The notes below the pieces were generated by a model that was not told where the DNA came from, ran no database searches, and saw only the letters and a list, made by a program, of their open reading frames with translations. From Paraburkholderia sp. BL21I4N1 (GTDB taxonomy: Bacteria; Pseudomonadota; Gammaproteobacteria; Burkholderiales; Burkholderiaceae), in contig NZ_PVEN01000012.1 in NCBI RefSeq assembly GCF_002973525.1, positions 124,001 through 188,000 of the forward strand: a DNA stretch of 64,000 nt. Direction: 5' to 3'. Positions 52,456-61,108 of this stretch are shown piece after piece. Position numbers and translations under genes: made by a program. Numbering within the stretch: the stretch's first letter is position 1; each line of letters starts with the position of its first letter.

Positions 52456-53386
52456 CCCGGCGCGCCGGCGCCACCGCCGCGCCTTCCGACGGCAACGGCC
52501 CCGCGCAGCTTTTCGCCAGCGCCGCGAACTGCATGGCCCGCGCATTGGCATCGCCATAACGATGCGCGATATACAGCGTCGTGGTGGTGTCGGTTTCGTC
52601 CAGTGCGCGGAACACGACGCCGGGCACCACGATGCTTTGCAAGGTGGCCGGCACCAGTGCGATACCCAGCCCCGTCGCGGTCAGCCCGATCAACGTGGAG
52701 GCCTGTTGCGCCTCCTGCACGACCTCCGGTTCGAAGCCGCGTTTCGCGCACAACGCGAGCGTCTGCTGCGAGATCGCCACGCCCGCCTGGCGCGGATAGG
52801 CGATAAACGGCTCGCCGCGTAAATCCTTCAGCTTGAGCGAGGCCACCTTCGCCAGCCGATGCCCCGCATGCATCGCCACCAGCAAGGGCTCTTCCATCAG
52901 CGGCGTGAACACCAGCTCGGCGGGCGGCGTGCTGTCGGGCAGCCGCAGCAGGCCGACGTCGAGTTCGCGCTGTTCGATCGCCTCGATCTGCCGCGACGAC
53001 GACAACTCCAGCAGCGAGATATTCACCTTCGGCCGCTGCGTGCGATACGCGTGAATCAGCCGCGGAAAAAACGGCGACAGCGACGACGCGTTCGTAAACC
53101 CGACCCGCAAGCGCCCCACCTCGCCGCTGACCGTCTCCCACACGCTTTCTTTTGCATGCTCGATACGCGCGAGGATGGCCCGTGCGTCGTCCAGCAATGC
53201 GTACCCCGCCTCGGTTAGCACGACCGTGCGACGGGTGCGGTGGAACAGCCGCGCGCCCAATTCGGCCTCCAGCGACTGAATCGCGAGACTGAGCGGCGCC
53301 TGCGTGATGCCCAGCCGCTCGGCGCTGCGCCGAAAATGCAATTCCTGCGCGAGAACCACGAAAAACTCCAGATGCCGGATATTCAC
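52424..53386 (-). CDS. LysR-family regulator (CatR/BenM-like)
   Basis: A 320-residue regulator with winged helix 'NIRHLEFFVVLAQELHFRRSAERLGITQAPLSLAIQSLEAELG' and effector domain 'LRVGFTNASSLSPFFPRLIHAYRTQRPKVNISLLE'. I choose GTG 53386, with CGGAG upstream, over the distal TTG. Divergent from the aldolase-porin operon, which it probably controls. The 3' end overlaps the exporter gene by 32 nt. Confidence 0.88.
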   Translation of the reverse strand: MNIRHLEFFVVLAQELHFRRSAERLGITQAPLSLAIQSLEAELGARLFHRTRRTVVLTEAGYALLDDARAILARIEHAKESVWETVSGEVGRLRVGFTNASSLSPFFPRLIHAYRTQRPKVNISLLELSSSRQIEAIEQRELDVGLLRLPDSTPPAELVFTPLMEEPLLVAMHAGHRLAKVASLKLKDLRGEPFIAYPRQAGVAISQQTLALCAKRGFEPEVVQEAQQASTLIGLTATGLGIALVPATLQSIVVPGVVFRALDETDTTTTLYIAHRYGDANARAMQFAALAKSCAGPLPSEGAAVAPARRVRARSSAAAR

Positions 53387-53509
53387 TGATTTACTCCGCA
53401 AATCAATAAGCTTGGTTTAGAGAATAAATCAAAACTGTTTGCCGGGCGATACTGTCTTCCACCAACAGACCCACACCACCGCCGCTACAGGCATGAGACC
53501 GGAGACAGC

Positions 53510-54286
53510 ATGAACGGAGCAGAACAGATCGAACGCCTGCGCAAACGCCACACGGTGATCGCGCTCGGCATGCGTGCCTCGCGCACCACCGACGCTGTGC
53601 GCTGGGCCAAAGCCGCCGGCTACGACACTATCTGGATCGACATGGAACACAGCACGCTGCCGGTCGACACCGTGTCGCAACTGTGTTCGTGCGCGGTCGA
53701 CCTCGGCCTGATGCCGTGGGTGCGCGTGCCGGAGCGCGACTACGGCACGATCAACCGGGTGCTCGACGGCGGCGCGCTGGGGATCATCGTGGCACGGATC
53801 GAGAGCGCCGCGCAGGCGCGCGACGCCGTGATCGCGACGCGTTTTCCGCCGCTCGGCCAGCGCTCGCAACTGGCTACACTGCCCTACGTCGGCTTTGAAA
53901 AAATCCCGGCGCGCGAACTCAATCAGCGAATCAACGCGGCGACCGCGCTGAAGGTGCTGATCGAAAGCCGCGCGGGCGTCGACGCCGCCGACGAGATCGC
54001 CGCGCTCAACGGCGTGGACATTCTGGCGCTCGGCTGCAACGACCTCTCGGCGGATATGGGCTACGCCGGCGAATCGGCGCACCCCGAGGTGGTGGCCGCC
54101 TGCCGGCGCGTCATCGAGGCGGCCCAGCGGCACGGCAAGGTGGCGATCGTGGGCGGCATGCCGGAAGGCGATGCGCTGCGTGGATTGCGCGAAGCGGGCG
54201 CAGCGCCGTTCATCTTCGCCGGCATCGACACCGATATTTTCCTGACGGCGCTGCGCGAGCGCGTCGAGCAGGCCCAGCGCCTCTGA
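53510..54286 (+). CDS. HpcH/HpaI-family aldolase
   Basis: A 258-residue metal-dependent class II pyruvate-type aldolase: 'RTTDAVRWAKAAGYDTIWIDMEHSTLPVDTV', 'WVRVPERDYGTINRVLDGGALGIIVARIES', 'RFPPLGQRS' and 'VLALGCNDLSADMGYAGES'-like region (here 'ILALGCNDLSADMGYAGES'). It would cleave a 4-hydroxy-2-oxo acid. First gene of a six-gene catabolic operon under the divergent LysR gene. Confidence 0.86.
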   Translation: MNGAEQIERLRKRHTVIALGMRASRTTDAVRWAKAAGYDTIWIDMEHSTLPVDTVSQLCSCAVDLGLMPWVRVPERDYGTINRVLDGGALGIIVARIESAAQARDAVIATRFPPLGQRSQLATLPYVGFEKIPARELNQRINAATALKVLIESRAGVDAADEIAALNGVDILALGCNDLSADMGYAGESAHPEVVAACRRVIEAAQRHGKVAIVGGMPEGDALRGLREAGAAPFIFAGIDTDIFLTALRERVEQAQRL

Positions 54287-54321
54287 TCCAGACACCCATT
54301 GACTCTGCAGCCTATCGAACC

Positions 54322-55200
54322 ATGGCCGACACCCCGCTGATTTCCACTCCAATGCGCGACTACGAAACCTTGTCGCGTCCGTCGTTCACGATGCCCGCGC
54401 TCGCCTGCGACGCGCACATGCACGTGTTCGGCCCCGAACACCGGTATCCGAAGGTCGAGCATCCGCATTACACGCTGCCCGACGGCAAGCTCGCGCACTA
54501 CCTGCAACTCATGGACGTGCTGCAACTCGAGCGTTTCGTGATCGTGCAGCCGAGTTTCTACGGCACCGACAACCGCTGCCTGATCGACACGTTGCACGAG
54601 GCCGGATCGATCGCGCGCGGCGTCGTGATGATCGACGAAGACACGGACGCGGCCACGCTCGACGGCTTTCATGCGAGCGGCGTGCGCGCGGTGCGGCTCG
54701 ATCTGTTCGCGCGCTCGGCGCTGCCGACCGTTGAGATCCAGCAGTACATCACGCGTATGGCGCGACTTTGCGCGAGCCTCGGCTGGCACGTGCAGTTCTA
54801 CGCGCCGGGCTGGGTGGTGCGTAACCTGATTCCGTTTCTCGCCGACGTGCGGAGCGATTTCGTGATCGACCATATGGGGTACATGCTCGAGGAAGACGGC
54901 CTGACGCCCGCCGATTTCGAGCGCCTGCTGAGCCTGCTGAAGGACGGCAATTGCTGGCTGAAACTGAGCGCGCCATACCGGATCGCCAAACATCGCGGCT
55001 ATGAAGCGGTCGCGCCGATGGCCGAGGCGATCGTCGCCGCCGCGCCGCACAAAGTGATCTGGGGTTCGGACTGGCCGCACATTCCGGACTCCACGCGCGA
55101 CACCGGTGAGTTGCTGAATCTGCTCGGCGCATGGACCGACGACGCGGCGATTCGCCAGTTGATTCTGTCGGACAATCCCGCACGTCTGTTCGACTACTGA
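54322..55200 (+). CDS. amidohydrolase-2 family lactonase (LigI-like)
   Basis: A 292-residue TIM-barrel hydrolase: 'CDAHMHVFGPEHRYP', 'VIVQPSFYGTDNRCLIDTL', 'VIDHMGYM' and 'VIWGSDWPHIPD'. It is closest in motif to 2-pyrone-4,6-dicarboxylate hydrolase and 4-sulfomuconolactonase. Next to an oxo-acid aldolase this suggests ring-lactone opening followed by retro-aldol cleavage. Confidence 0.85.
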   Translation: MADTPLISTPMRDYETLSRPSFTMPALACDAHMHVFGPEHRYPKVEHPHYTLPDGKLAHYLQLMDVLQLERFVIVQPSFYGTDNRCLIDTLHEAGSIARGVVMIDEDTDAATLDGFHASGVRAVRLDLFARSALPTVEIQQYITRMARLCASLGWHVQFYAPGWVVRNLIPFLADVRSDFVIDHMGYMLEEDGLTPADFERLLSLLKDGNCWLKLSAPYRIAKHRGYEAVAPMAEAIVAAAPHKVIWGSDWPHIPDSTRDTGELLNLLGAWTDDAAIRQLILSDNPARLFDY

Positions 55201-55215
55201 GGTACGGACCCACTC

Positions 55216-56367
55216 ATGTCCTATCAACCCGACCCGGCATTTGCCGGTCTGTTCCGCGCGTTCACGTCGGACCCCGGCAGCATCGGCGCGCGCACCACGC
55301 AGACCATGGCCACCCTCGCCGCCGATGCGCCGCTGCTGGTCTCGACCGGCAGCGATATCGTGCTGTTTCCCGGCGCGGGACGTGCGCCGTCGATCGAGAG
55401 TTTTCGCAAGTCGACACGCGGCTTCATCGAATTGACGGCGGTGTCGCATTTGCCGCTCGCGCTGGCTTACCTCGCCCGCCTGCGCGAATTGTCGCCGCAC
55501 GACGAGAGCTGGCTCGCCGACGCCGCGCGTTTGCGCGAGCACGCGCAGCAAACACGCGACGCGAATTCGCTCTCGCTGTGGCGCGATCGTGTCGCGGTCG
55601 CGAGCTTCGCGGGTCATGAGCGCAAGATCGCGAACCTGGTCGACTACACCTGCGCGGTGACGATCGAGCGACTCGATCGCGCGCAACACGACTTTGGGCT
55701 GCTCAGTTTCGAGCGCCTGAATGCCGAGTACTTCGCCGCATCACCCAGCGACGCGTTACCGGTCTCGATGAACGAAGTGATGTTCGCAACCTTCGGCCTC
55801 GCGTTCCTCGATATTGTTTACCGCATCGGCAACTGGCTGCGCGCGCAACAACTCGACTGGTCGCGTCTGATGGTGCTGGTCAGCGGGCAATCCGGCCGGC
55901 CGACGGCGGGCGCCACCTGGGCATCCAACAATATGTGCTATCTCGTGTGGCGCGCGTCGGAAAAAGTGTTGCCGCCCGAACGCATTCTGGTCGCGCCGCA
56001 CGCGCCGTCGTTCTCGGTCGCGGCGCTGCCCGACGCGGCGGGTCTCGCCGAACTCGAACGCGATTACCGCGGCTTATGGCTCAACACGCAAGCCAGCATC
56101 GACGTCGCGCGGCGGCTGTTTCCGGATCAGCAGCCTTATCGTTTCGATCCGGCCTCGGCCGACACCATGCCGCCGATCACTTCGCCCGACGATCGCGACG
56201 CCACCGCCGCGCGCCTGCGCCGCATCATGGAAGACCCGGCGCAACTGTTGTCGAACTGCGTCGCCGATTATGTCGTCGACCAATTGCATGAGAACGGCAA
56301 TCAGCCGCACCAGGTCGTGATTCCGGGCTTTTCAAACGTGACGTTCCCCGACACCGCGCGCGCGTAA
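55216..56367 (+). CDS. uncharacterised 383-residue protein in catabolic operon
   Basis: I do not recognise a family with confidence. The protein is soluble, without a signal peptide. Notable segments are 'LLVSTGSDIVLFPGAGRAPSIESFRKSTRGFIELTAVSHLPLALAYLARL', 'LVSGQSGRPTAGATWASNNMCYLVW' and 'VIPGFSNVTFPDTARA'. Conserved-looking Gly, Ser, His and Cys residues suggest an enzyme. It lies 15 bp after the lactonase gene, so it is presumably a pathway step. Confidence 0.6.
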   Translation: MSYQPDPAFAGLFRAFTSDPGSIGARTTQTMATLAADAPLLVSTGSDIVLFPGAGRAPSIESFRKSTRGFIELTAVSHLPLALAYLARLRELSPHDESWLADAARLREHAQQTRDANSLSLWRDRVAVASFAGHERKIANLVDYTCAVTIERLDRAQHDFGLLSFERLNAEYFAASPSDALPVSMNEVMFATFGLAFLDIVYRIGNWLRAQQLDWSRLMVLVSGQSGRPTAGATWASNNMCYLVWRASEKVLPPERILVAPHAPSFSVAALPDAAGLAELERDYRGLWLNTQASIDVARRLFPDQQPYRFDPASADTMPPITSPDDRDATAARLRRIMEDPAQLLSNCVADYVVDQLHENGNQPHQVVIPGFSNVTFPDTARA

Positions 56368-56453
56368 CGTTCGACGCGGTGACGAAAAAGACCGGCGCGG
56401 CAGGGCACCCGCGTCGGCCATAACAAGCATGCCCTCAATGGAAGGAGACAGTC

Positions 56454-57824
56454 ATGAACGCTTTCGAATTGGAGCCGTCCGCCGGGCCGCCGCTCACCGG
56501 TCGCGTGCTGCGCATCACGCTGGTCTGTTTTGCCGTGTCGATGATCGACGGCTTCGACACGCTGATGCTGTCGTTCGTCGCGCCCTTGCTGGCGAAGTCG
56601 TTGCAGATCGATCACGCGTCGCTCGGGCGTGTGTTCGGTGCGGGTTTCGTCGGCACCGTGCTCGGCTCGCTGATCGTCGGGCCGCTGGCCGATCGCTTCG
56701 GACGGCGGCCAATGCTGCTGCTCGCGCTCGCCGTGACCGGCGTGTTCACGCTCGCTTGTGCGTTCGCCACGTCGGCCGAGACGTTGGCGTTGTTGCGCTT
56801 TATCGGCGGGCTCGGCATGGGCGGCGCGATTCCGCCGGTGGCCGCGATTACCGCCGAGAGCAGTTCGCCGCAACGGCGCTCGTCGCTGGTGATTCTGATG
56901 TTCATCGGTTTTCCGCTCGGCGCCGTGGTGGGCGGCGCGATTACCGCCGCGTTGATGACGCGCTTCGGTTGGCCGCTTGTGTTTGTGATGGGAGGTGCGT
57001 CGGCGCTGATCGCGCTGGTGCCGGTGTTGCTGGTGATTCCACGGCAGAGCGTGGTGCGTGCGGGACGGTCGGTAGCTTGGCAACGCGATGCGGGTGTGGG
57101 CGCTGGCGTTGCCACAGCCACAGCCGCAGCCGCAGCCGCAGTCCCGCCCGCCGGCCTCGTCGGCAAGCTATTCGGCAATCTGTTCGCCAACGGCCGGCTC
57201 GCGGCCACCCTCGCGTTATGGTTCGGCGTGCTGTCCAGCATGATCCTGTCGGGGTTCCTCGTCAGCTTCATGCCGACGATTCTCAACCTGAACGGCGTGG
57301 CCCCGGCGCGAGCGGCGCTCGGCGCGGTCGTGCTGAACATCGGCGCGATCGTCGGCGCGCTGGTAATTTCCATGCTGGTCGGCAAGCGTGGCCCCTTCGT
57401 GCCGGTAACGATCGCGTTTCTGTGCGGCGGCGTGCTGACGTGCGCGCTCGGGCAGATCATCGGCGCGGGCAACCTGGCGTTCGCCATGCTGTTCGCCGTC
57501 GGCGCGTGTCTGGTCGGCGGTCAACTAACATTTCCGGCCATCGCGAGCCGGCTCTTTCCCGCCGACGTGCGAGCGGCCGGCATCGGCTGGGCCATGGCGA
57601 TCGGGCGCACGGGCTCGATCATCGGGCCGCTGGTGGGCGGCATCCTGCTCGCGCGGCATCTGCCATTCGACACGCTGTTCATGACCGCCGCGCTGCTCGC
57701 GGCCGGCGGCGCCCTGGGCATCGGCCTCGCGAATTTCTGGCGACCACGCGACGACGGCGAGCCCGCCGTCACGCAGCCGTCTTTTTCACTCACGGGTTCG
57801 GAGTTCGGTAATGGCAAGCATTGA
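56454..57824 (+). CDS. MFS transporter, aromatic-acid:H+ symporter type
   Basis: A 456-residue, 12-helix transporter with the AAHS signature 'DGFDTLMLSFVAPLLAKSL', motif 'GPLADRFGRRPMLLLAL' and 'FIGGLGMGGAIPPVAAITAESS'. PcaK/BenK-like, so it probably imports the aromatic or lactone substrate of the operon. The central loop has an Ala/Thr run encoded by an imperfect ACAGCC/GCAGCC repeat (about 57111-57142). Overlaps the next gene by 14 nt. Confidence 0.9.
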   Translation: MNAFELEPSAGPPLTGRVLRITLVCFAVSMIDGFDTLMLSFVAPLLAKSLQIDHASLGRVFGAGFVGTVLGSLIVGPLADRFGRRPMLLLALAVTGVFTLACAFATSAETLALLRFIGGLGMGGAIPPVAAITAESSSPQRRSSLVILMFIGFPLGAVVGGAITAALMTRFGWPLVFVMGGASALIALVPVLLVIPRQSVVRAGRSVAWQRDAGVGAGVATATAAAAAAVPPAGLVGKLFGNLFANGRLAATLALWFGVLSSMILSGFLVSFMPTILNLNGVAPARAALGAVVLNIGAIVGALVISMLVGKRGPFVPVTIAFLCGGVLTCALGQIIGAGNLAFAMLFAVGACLVGGQLTFPAIASRLFPADVRAAGIGWAMAIGRTGSIIGPLVGGILLARHLPFDTLFMTAALLAAGGALGIGLANFWRPRDDGEPAVTQPSFSLTGSEFGNGKH

Positions 57825-58935
57825 ACAGCGGACAGGCATTGAATCAGGCGGGCCGCGGCTCGTTCCCTTGCAGTCCCTGCCGACGAGCGGCGCGCGCGCC
57901 GTGGAAGTCTTCGCGAACGACGAGGGTTTATTCCTCGGCGTCCCGCAACTCGCGCGCGATGTGGCCGGCGAACCGCCGTATATGAACGGCGGCGACAGCG
58001 ATATCGACGCGTTGATTTATCGCTGGCAGGACGGCCGCTTTGTCGAGCACGAGACTTTGCCGTTGCCGGGTGGCGAGGATATCGAGTACTTCGAGATCGG
58101 CGCGCGGCACTTTATGGCGACTGCGGGAATTCGCACCGGCAAAGGACCCTACTCGCTCGATTGCGAATCAATCGTGTATGAACGGATCGAGCGCAAATGG
58201 GTAGCGTTGCAACGATTCGCGACCTTCGCCGCCAAGCAGTGGCACGCGTTTTCATTCGACGGACGACATTTTCTCGCGCTCGCGCAGGGCGTGACCGTTG
58301 ACGGCGTCGAGCCGAACCATCCGCGTCAGTCGCTGATCGTCGAATGGGACGGCGAACGCTTCATGCCGTTTCAGACGCTCGAAGGACTGTGGGGTTACAA
58401 CTTTGCGTTCACCTCGTACGGCGGCGAACACTATCTTGCGTACGCCGATCACGTTAGCGGCTCGCCGATCTACCGCTGGAACGGCGTGCGCTTCGACACA
58501 ATGCAGACGCTTGCGGAAAACGGCGGCCGCGCGTTCCGCTTCTTCGAGGCCAACGGCACGCTGTGGATGGTTCACGCGAATCTGCTCGCGCACACCACAC
58601 TGTATCGCTTCGACGGGCGGAAGTTCGTCGCCACGCAAGCACTCGGCGACGCGGGCGGGCGCGAGCTGTGTCTGATCGACGGCGCAAACGGCCGGTATCT
58701 GGTGCGGGTGTGCTTCATTACCGGCACACCGAAAGCACCGGTGGTCGTGCCGCAATCGCAACTCTTCGAATGGCGCGGCGACTGCTTCGAACTCGTCGAC
58801 AGCTTTGCGACGTCCGCGGCCACCGACGCCAGCAGTTTCGTCGTCGACGGTGAACGTTATCTGGTGATCAGCAATAGCCTGAGCGAAGACATCCGCTTCC
58901 GCACCGATTCGATGCTTTACCGCTTCGACGGATAG
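57811..58935 (+). CDS. EAR/EPTP-type beta-propeller protein
   Basis: A 374-residue protein without a signal peptide, made of about seven repeats of roughly 48 residues. Each repeat has a strand like 'IYRWQDGRFVEHETLPL', 'VEWDGERFMPFQTLEG', 'IYRWNGVRFDTMQTLAENG', 'LYRFDGRKFVATQALGDAG' or 'LFEWRGDCFELVDSF', followed by 'xxFxxxGxxYLAxA'. This is the epilepsy-associated (EAR/EPTP) repeat, predicted to fold as a seven-bladed propeller. It overlaps the MFS gene. Function in bacteria is unknown; substrate binding or a pathway enzyme are both possible. Confidence 0.72.
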   Translation: MASIEQRTGIESGGPRLVPLQSLPTSGARAVEVFANDEGLFLGVPQLARDVAGEPPYMNGGDSDIDALIYRWQDGRFVEHETLPLPGGEDIEYFEIGARHFMATAGIRTGKGPYSLDCESIVYERIERKWVALQRFATFAAKQWHAFSFDGRHFLALAQGVTVDGVEPNHPRQSLIVEWDGERFMPFQTLEGLWGYNFAFTSYGGEHYLAYADHVSGSPIYRWNGVRFDTMQTLAENGGRAFRFFEANGTLWMVHANLLAHTTLYRFDGRKFVATQALGDAGGRELCLIDGANGRYLVRVCFITGTPKAPVVVPQSQLFEWRGDCFELVDSFATSAATDASSFVVDGERYLVISNSLSEDIRFRTDSMLYRFDG

Positions 58936-58957
58936 CGGGTTCATCGGCGTTATCGAT

Positions 58958-58975
58958 GCCCGGCGGCCGCCGGGC
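58958..58975. promoter_or_regulatory. 18-bp perfect palindrome before the porin gene
   Basis: GCCCGGCGGCCGCCGGGC is perfectly self-complementary. A second hairpin (CCCTCC/GGAGGG) lies about 25 bp downstream, ahead of an A-rich run. It could be an attenuator or partial terminator that sets porin expression apart from the upstream operon. Confidence 0.45.
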
Positions 58976-59054
58976 GAATTCAAAAGGAACCACGATCCCT
59001 CCAGCCAGGGAGGGCCCCGCTTTGCCTTTAAAAAATAAAACACGGAGACATGCA

Positions 59055-60164
59055 ATGAAAAAGTTTGCCTTGAGCCTGGGCGCGAGCGCTGTTTTAGGCC
59101 TGTGCAGTCCGATCGCGTCGGCGCAGAGTAGCGTGACGCTGTACGGCATTATCGACGCGGGCATCACCTACTTCAGCAATCTGAACGGCCACAAAACCTT
59201 CGTCGCGAACGACGGCTCGATCCAGTCGAATCGCTGGGGGCTGCGCGGCGTGGAAGACATCGGCGGCGGCACGCACGTGATCTTCGATCTCGAGAACGGC
59301 TTCAATCTGTACACGGGAACGATGGTTCAGTCGGGCGTGCTGTTCAGTCGCCAGGCGTGGCTGGGGTTCGACAATCCGACCTACGGCCGCTTCACGCTCG
59401 GCAAGCAGTACGACTTCTTCTGGGACAACCTCACGCAGTTCGCGATGGGCCAGGTGGCTGGTCAGTACTCGTGGCATCCGGGCGACTTCGATCACCTGGC
59501 GGGCACCCTGCACATCAACAATGCGATCAAGTACACATCGCCGAACTATGCGGGTCTGCAGGCGGGCGCGCTGTACGCGTTTCCGTCGCAATCCGTTTCG
59601 GCCGGAACGGGGCGCGTGATCGCGTTCGGGCTGCGTTATTCGAATGGTCCGCTGAACCTCGGCGCGGCTTATACGGACACGCACAATCTCGGTCTCAATG
59701 GCCCGAGCCAGGCCGGCACGACGTTCTTTCCGGATTTGCCGGCCACGCCGGTGCTGGCGAACAGCGTCAGTAGTATTGGCGTGGGCGGCAGTTATCGTTT
59801 TGGTACCAGCCTGACGCGGCTGTTGTTCACCGACACGCATTTCCGCATCGGCCGCGATAACGGCTCGATGCCCACGTACGAAGTGAACGAGGTACTGCAA
59901 CTCACCCCGGCCACCACGTTGATGGGCGGCTACTGGTATAGCAAGCTCGGCTCGCAGAAGTGGCAGAACGGTACGCTGATACTCGATTACGCGCTGTCGA
60001 AACGCACCGATGTGTACACCAGCGCAACCTATCTGCGCGCGTCGGGGGGCGCCGCGCCAGTGTTCCTCGGCGGGGGGGCGGCGCCGGTGTTTACCAATGG
60101 GATGTATGTGGGCACCGGCAGTTCGTCGACGGCGGTTCGGGTGGGGATGCGGACGTTGTTTTGA
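59055..60164 (+). CDS. Gram-negative trimeric porin (Burkholderia type)
   Basis: A 369-residue outer-membrane porin with signal peptide (residues 1-24), start 'QSSVTLYGIIDAGITYFSN', 'NRWGLRGVEDIGGGTHVIFDLENGF', 'FSRQAWLGFDNPTYGRFTLGKQYDFFWD' and a C-terminal Phe ('VRVGMRTLF'). It ends the catabolic operon and probably admits its substrate through the outer membrane. Confidence 0.93.
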   Translation: MKKFALSLGASAVLGLCSPIASAQSSVTLYGIIDAGITYFSNLNGHKTFVANDGSIQSNRWGLRGVEDIGGGTHVIFDLENGFNLYTGTMVQSGVLFSRQAWLGFDNPTYGRFTLGKQYDFFWDNLTQFAMGQVAGQYSWHPGDFDHLAGTLHINNAIKYTSPNYAGLQAGALYAFPSQSVSAGTGRVIAFGLRYSNGPLNLGAAYTDTHNLGLNGPSQAGTTFFPDLPATPVLANSVSSIGVGGSYRFGTSLTRLLFTDTHFRIGRDNGSMPTYEVNEVLQLTPATTLMGGYWYSKLGSQKWQNGTLILDYALSKRTDVYTSATYLRASGGAAPVFLGGGAAPVFTNGMYVGTGSSSTAVRVGMRTLF

Positions 60165-60275
60165 GGTGGGTGGCGCTTGTGGTGTGGCGTGTGTCGCATG
60201 TGTGGCATGTGCGGTGCGATGGCGTGCACGCCGCTCTACACGCGCCGCACGCTGCTGCATGTCACGCCTCCCGCC

Positions 60276-60974
60276 CTACCAGAACGCCCGCTTGAACAGA
60301 CTCAACCGATTCACCTTAAACAACCGCGCGGGCCGCTGATTACCGCCTTGAAACTCGTCGGTGGCGATCAGGATATCGGCGTCATCCGCCGCGTCGCCCG
60401 GTTGCAGATCAGCCACCTTGATCCCTAGCCGCGAGCGGAACGTGCCGCGCGACACCGTCTCGCCAAAAATCTGTTCGTAGATTGCCTGCAATTGCGTCAG
60501 CGTGAACAATTCCGGCAACAGCCAGCACGGCAACGTCGAATAGCTCGCCTTGTTGCGCACCCGCTGCACCGCCTCCTCCACCTGCTCCGCATGATCGAAG
60601 GCCAGATCCGGCAGGTCGTCCACGTCGTAGAACTGAAACACGCCCGCGCCGGCCGCGCTCAATTCCGCGTGCGGAATCAGCGCGACGTGCGACACCGCAA
60701 CCGACCAGCCGCGCAGATCTCGCGCCGGACCGCCGAAGGTGCGCAACTGTTCGAGATAGCGCGGCGCGAAGCCGGTCTTCTCCAGCAGCACGCGCCTCGC
60801 CGTCGCTTCCAGTGACTCGTCTTCGCCCACATGAACATAGCCACCGGGCAACGCCAGGCTATGCTTCGCGGGCGCGCGCTCGCGCTGATGCAAGGCCACC
60901 TTCAGCAGGCCCTCGTCCAGCGTCAGCAAGACAATGTCGACGCTCACGTCCGGCGTGGTGTAGCTCTGTTTCAT
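60276..60974 (-). CDS. nrtR: NrtR-type NUDIX regulator of NAD metabolism
   Basis: A 232-residue protein with an N-terminal NUDIX-like domain ('ALPGGYVHVGEDESLEATARRVLLEKTGF', a NUDIX box with altered catalytic residues) and a C-terminal winged helix ('ELFTLTQLQAIYEQIFGETVSRGTFRSRLG'). NrtR proteins bind ADP-ribose or related NAD products and release DNA. It is divergent from prs-nadV and next to a perfect inverted repeat. Confidence 0.88.
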   Translation of the reverse strand: MKQSYTTPDVSVDIVLLTLDEGLLKVALHQRERAPAKHSLALPGGYVHVGEDESLEATARRVLLEKTGFAPRYLEQLRTFGGPARDLRGWSVAVSHVALIPHAELSAAGAGVFQFYDVDDLPDLAFDHAEQVEEAVQRVRNKASYSTLPCWLLPELFTLTQLQAIYEQIFGETVSRGTFRSRLGIKVADLQPGDAADDADILIATDEFQGGNQRPARLFKVNRLSLFKRAFW

Positions 60975-61021
60975 GGATCACTCCTGTACGTGGACCAAAT
61001 AGGCGTCGCGGGTCGTTTCAT

Positions 61022-61050
61022 CCACATAGTTGCAATTCTCAACTATGTGG
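61022..61050. promoter_or_regulatory. perfect 11-bp inverted repeat, NrtR operator candidate
   Basis: CCACATAGTTG and CAACTATGTGG are exact reverse complements separated by 7 bp, between nrtR and prs. The placement would allow NrtR to control both itself and the NAD-salvage operon. Confidence 0.8.
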
Positions 61051-61108
61051 CCTTATACTGGTAACAAGTTAGTCGGATATCCCGACGAAGCCAGACGGAG
61101 CATAGCAA

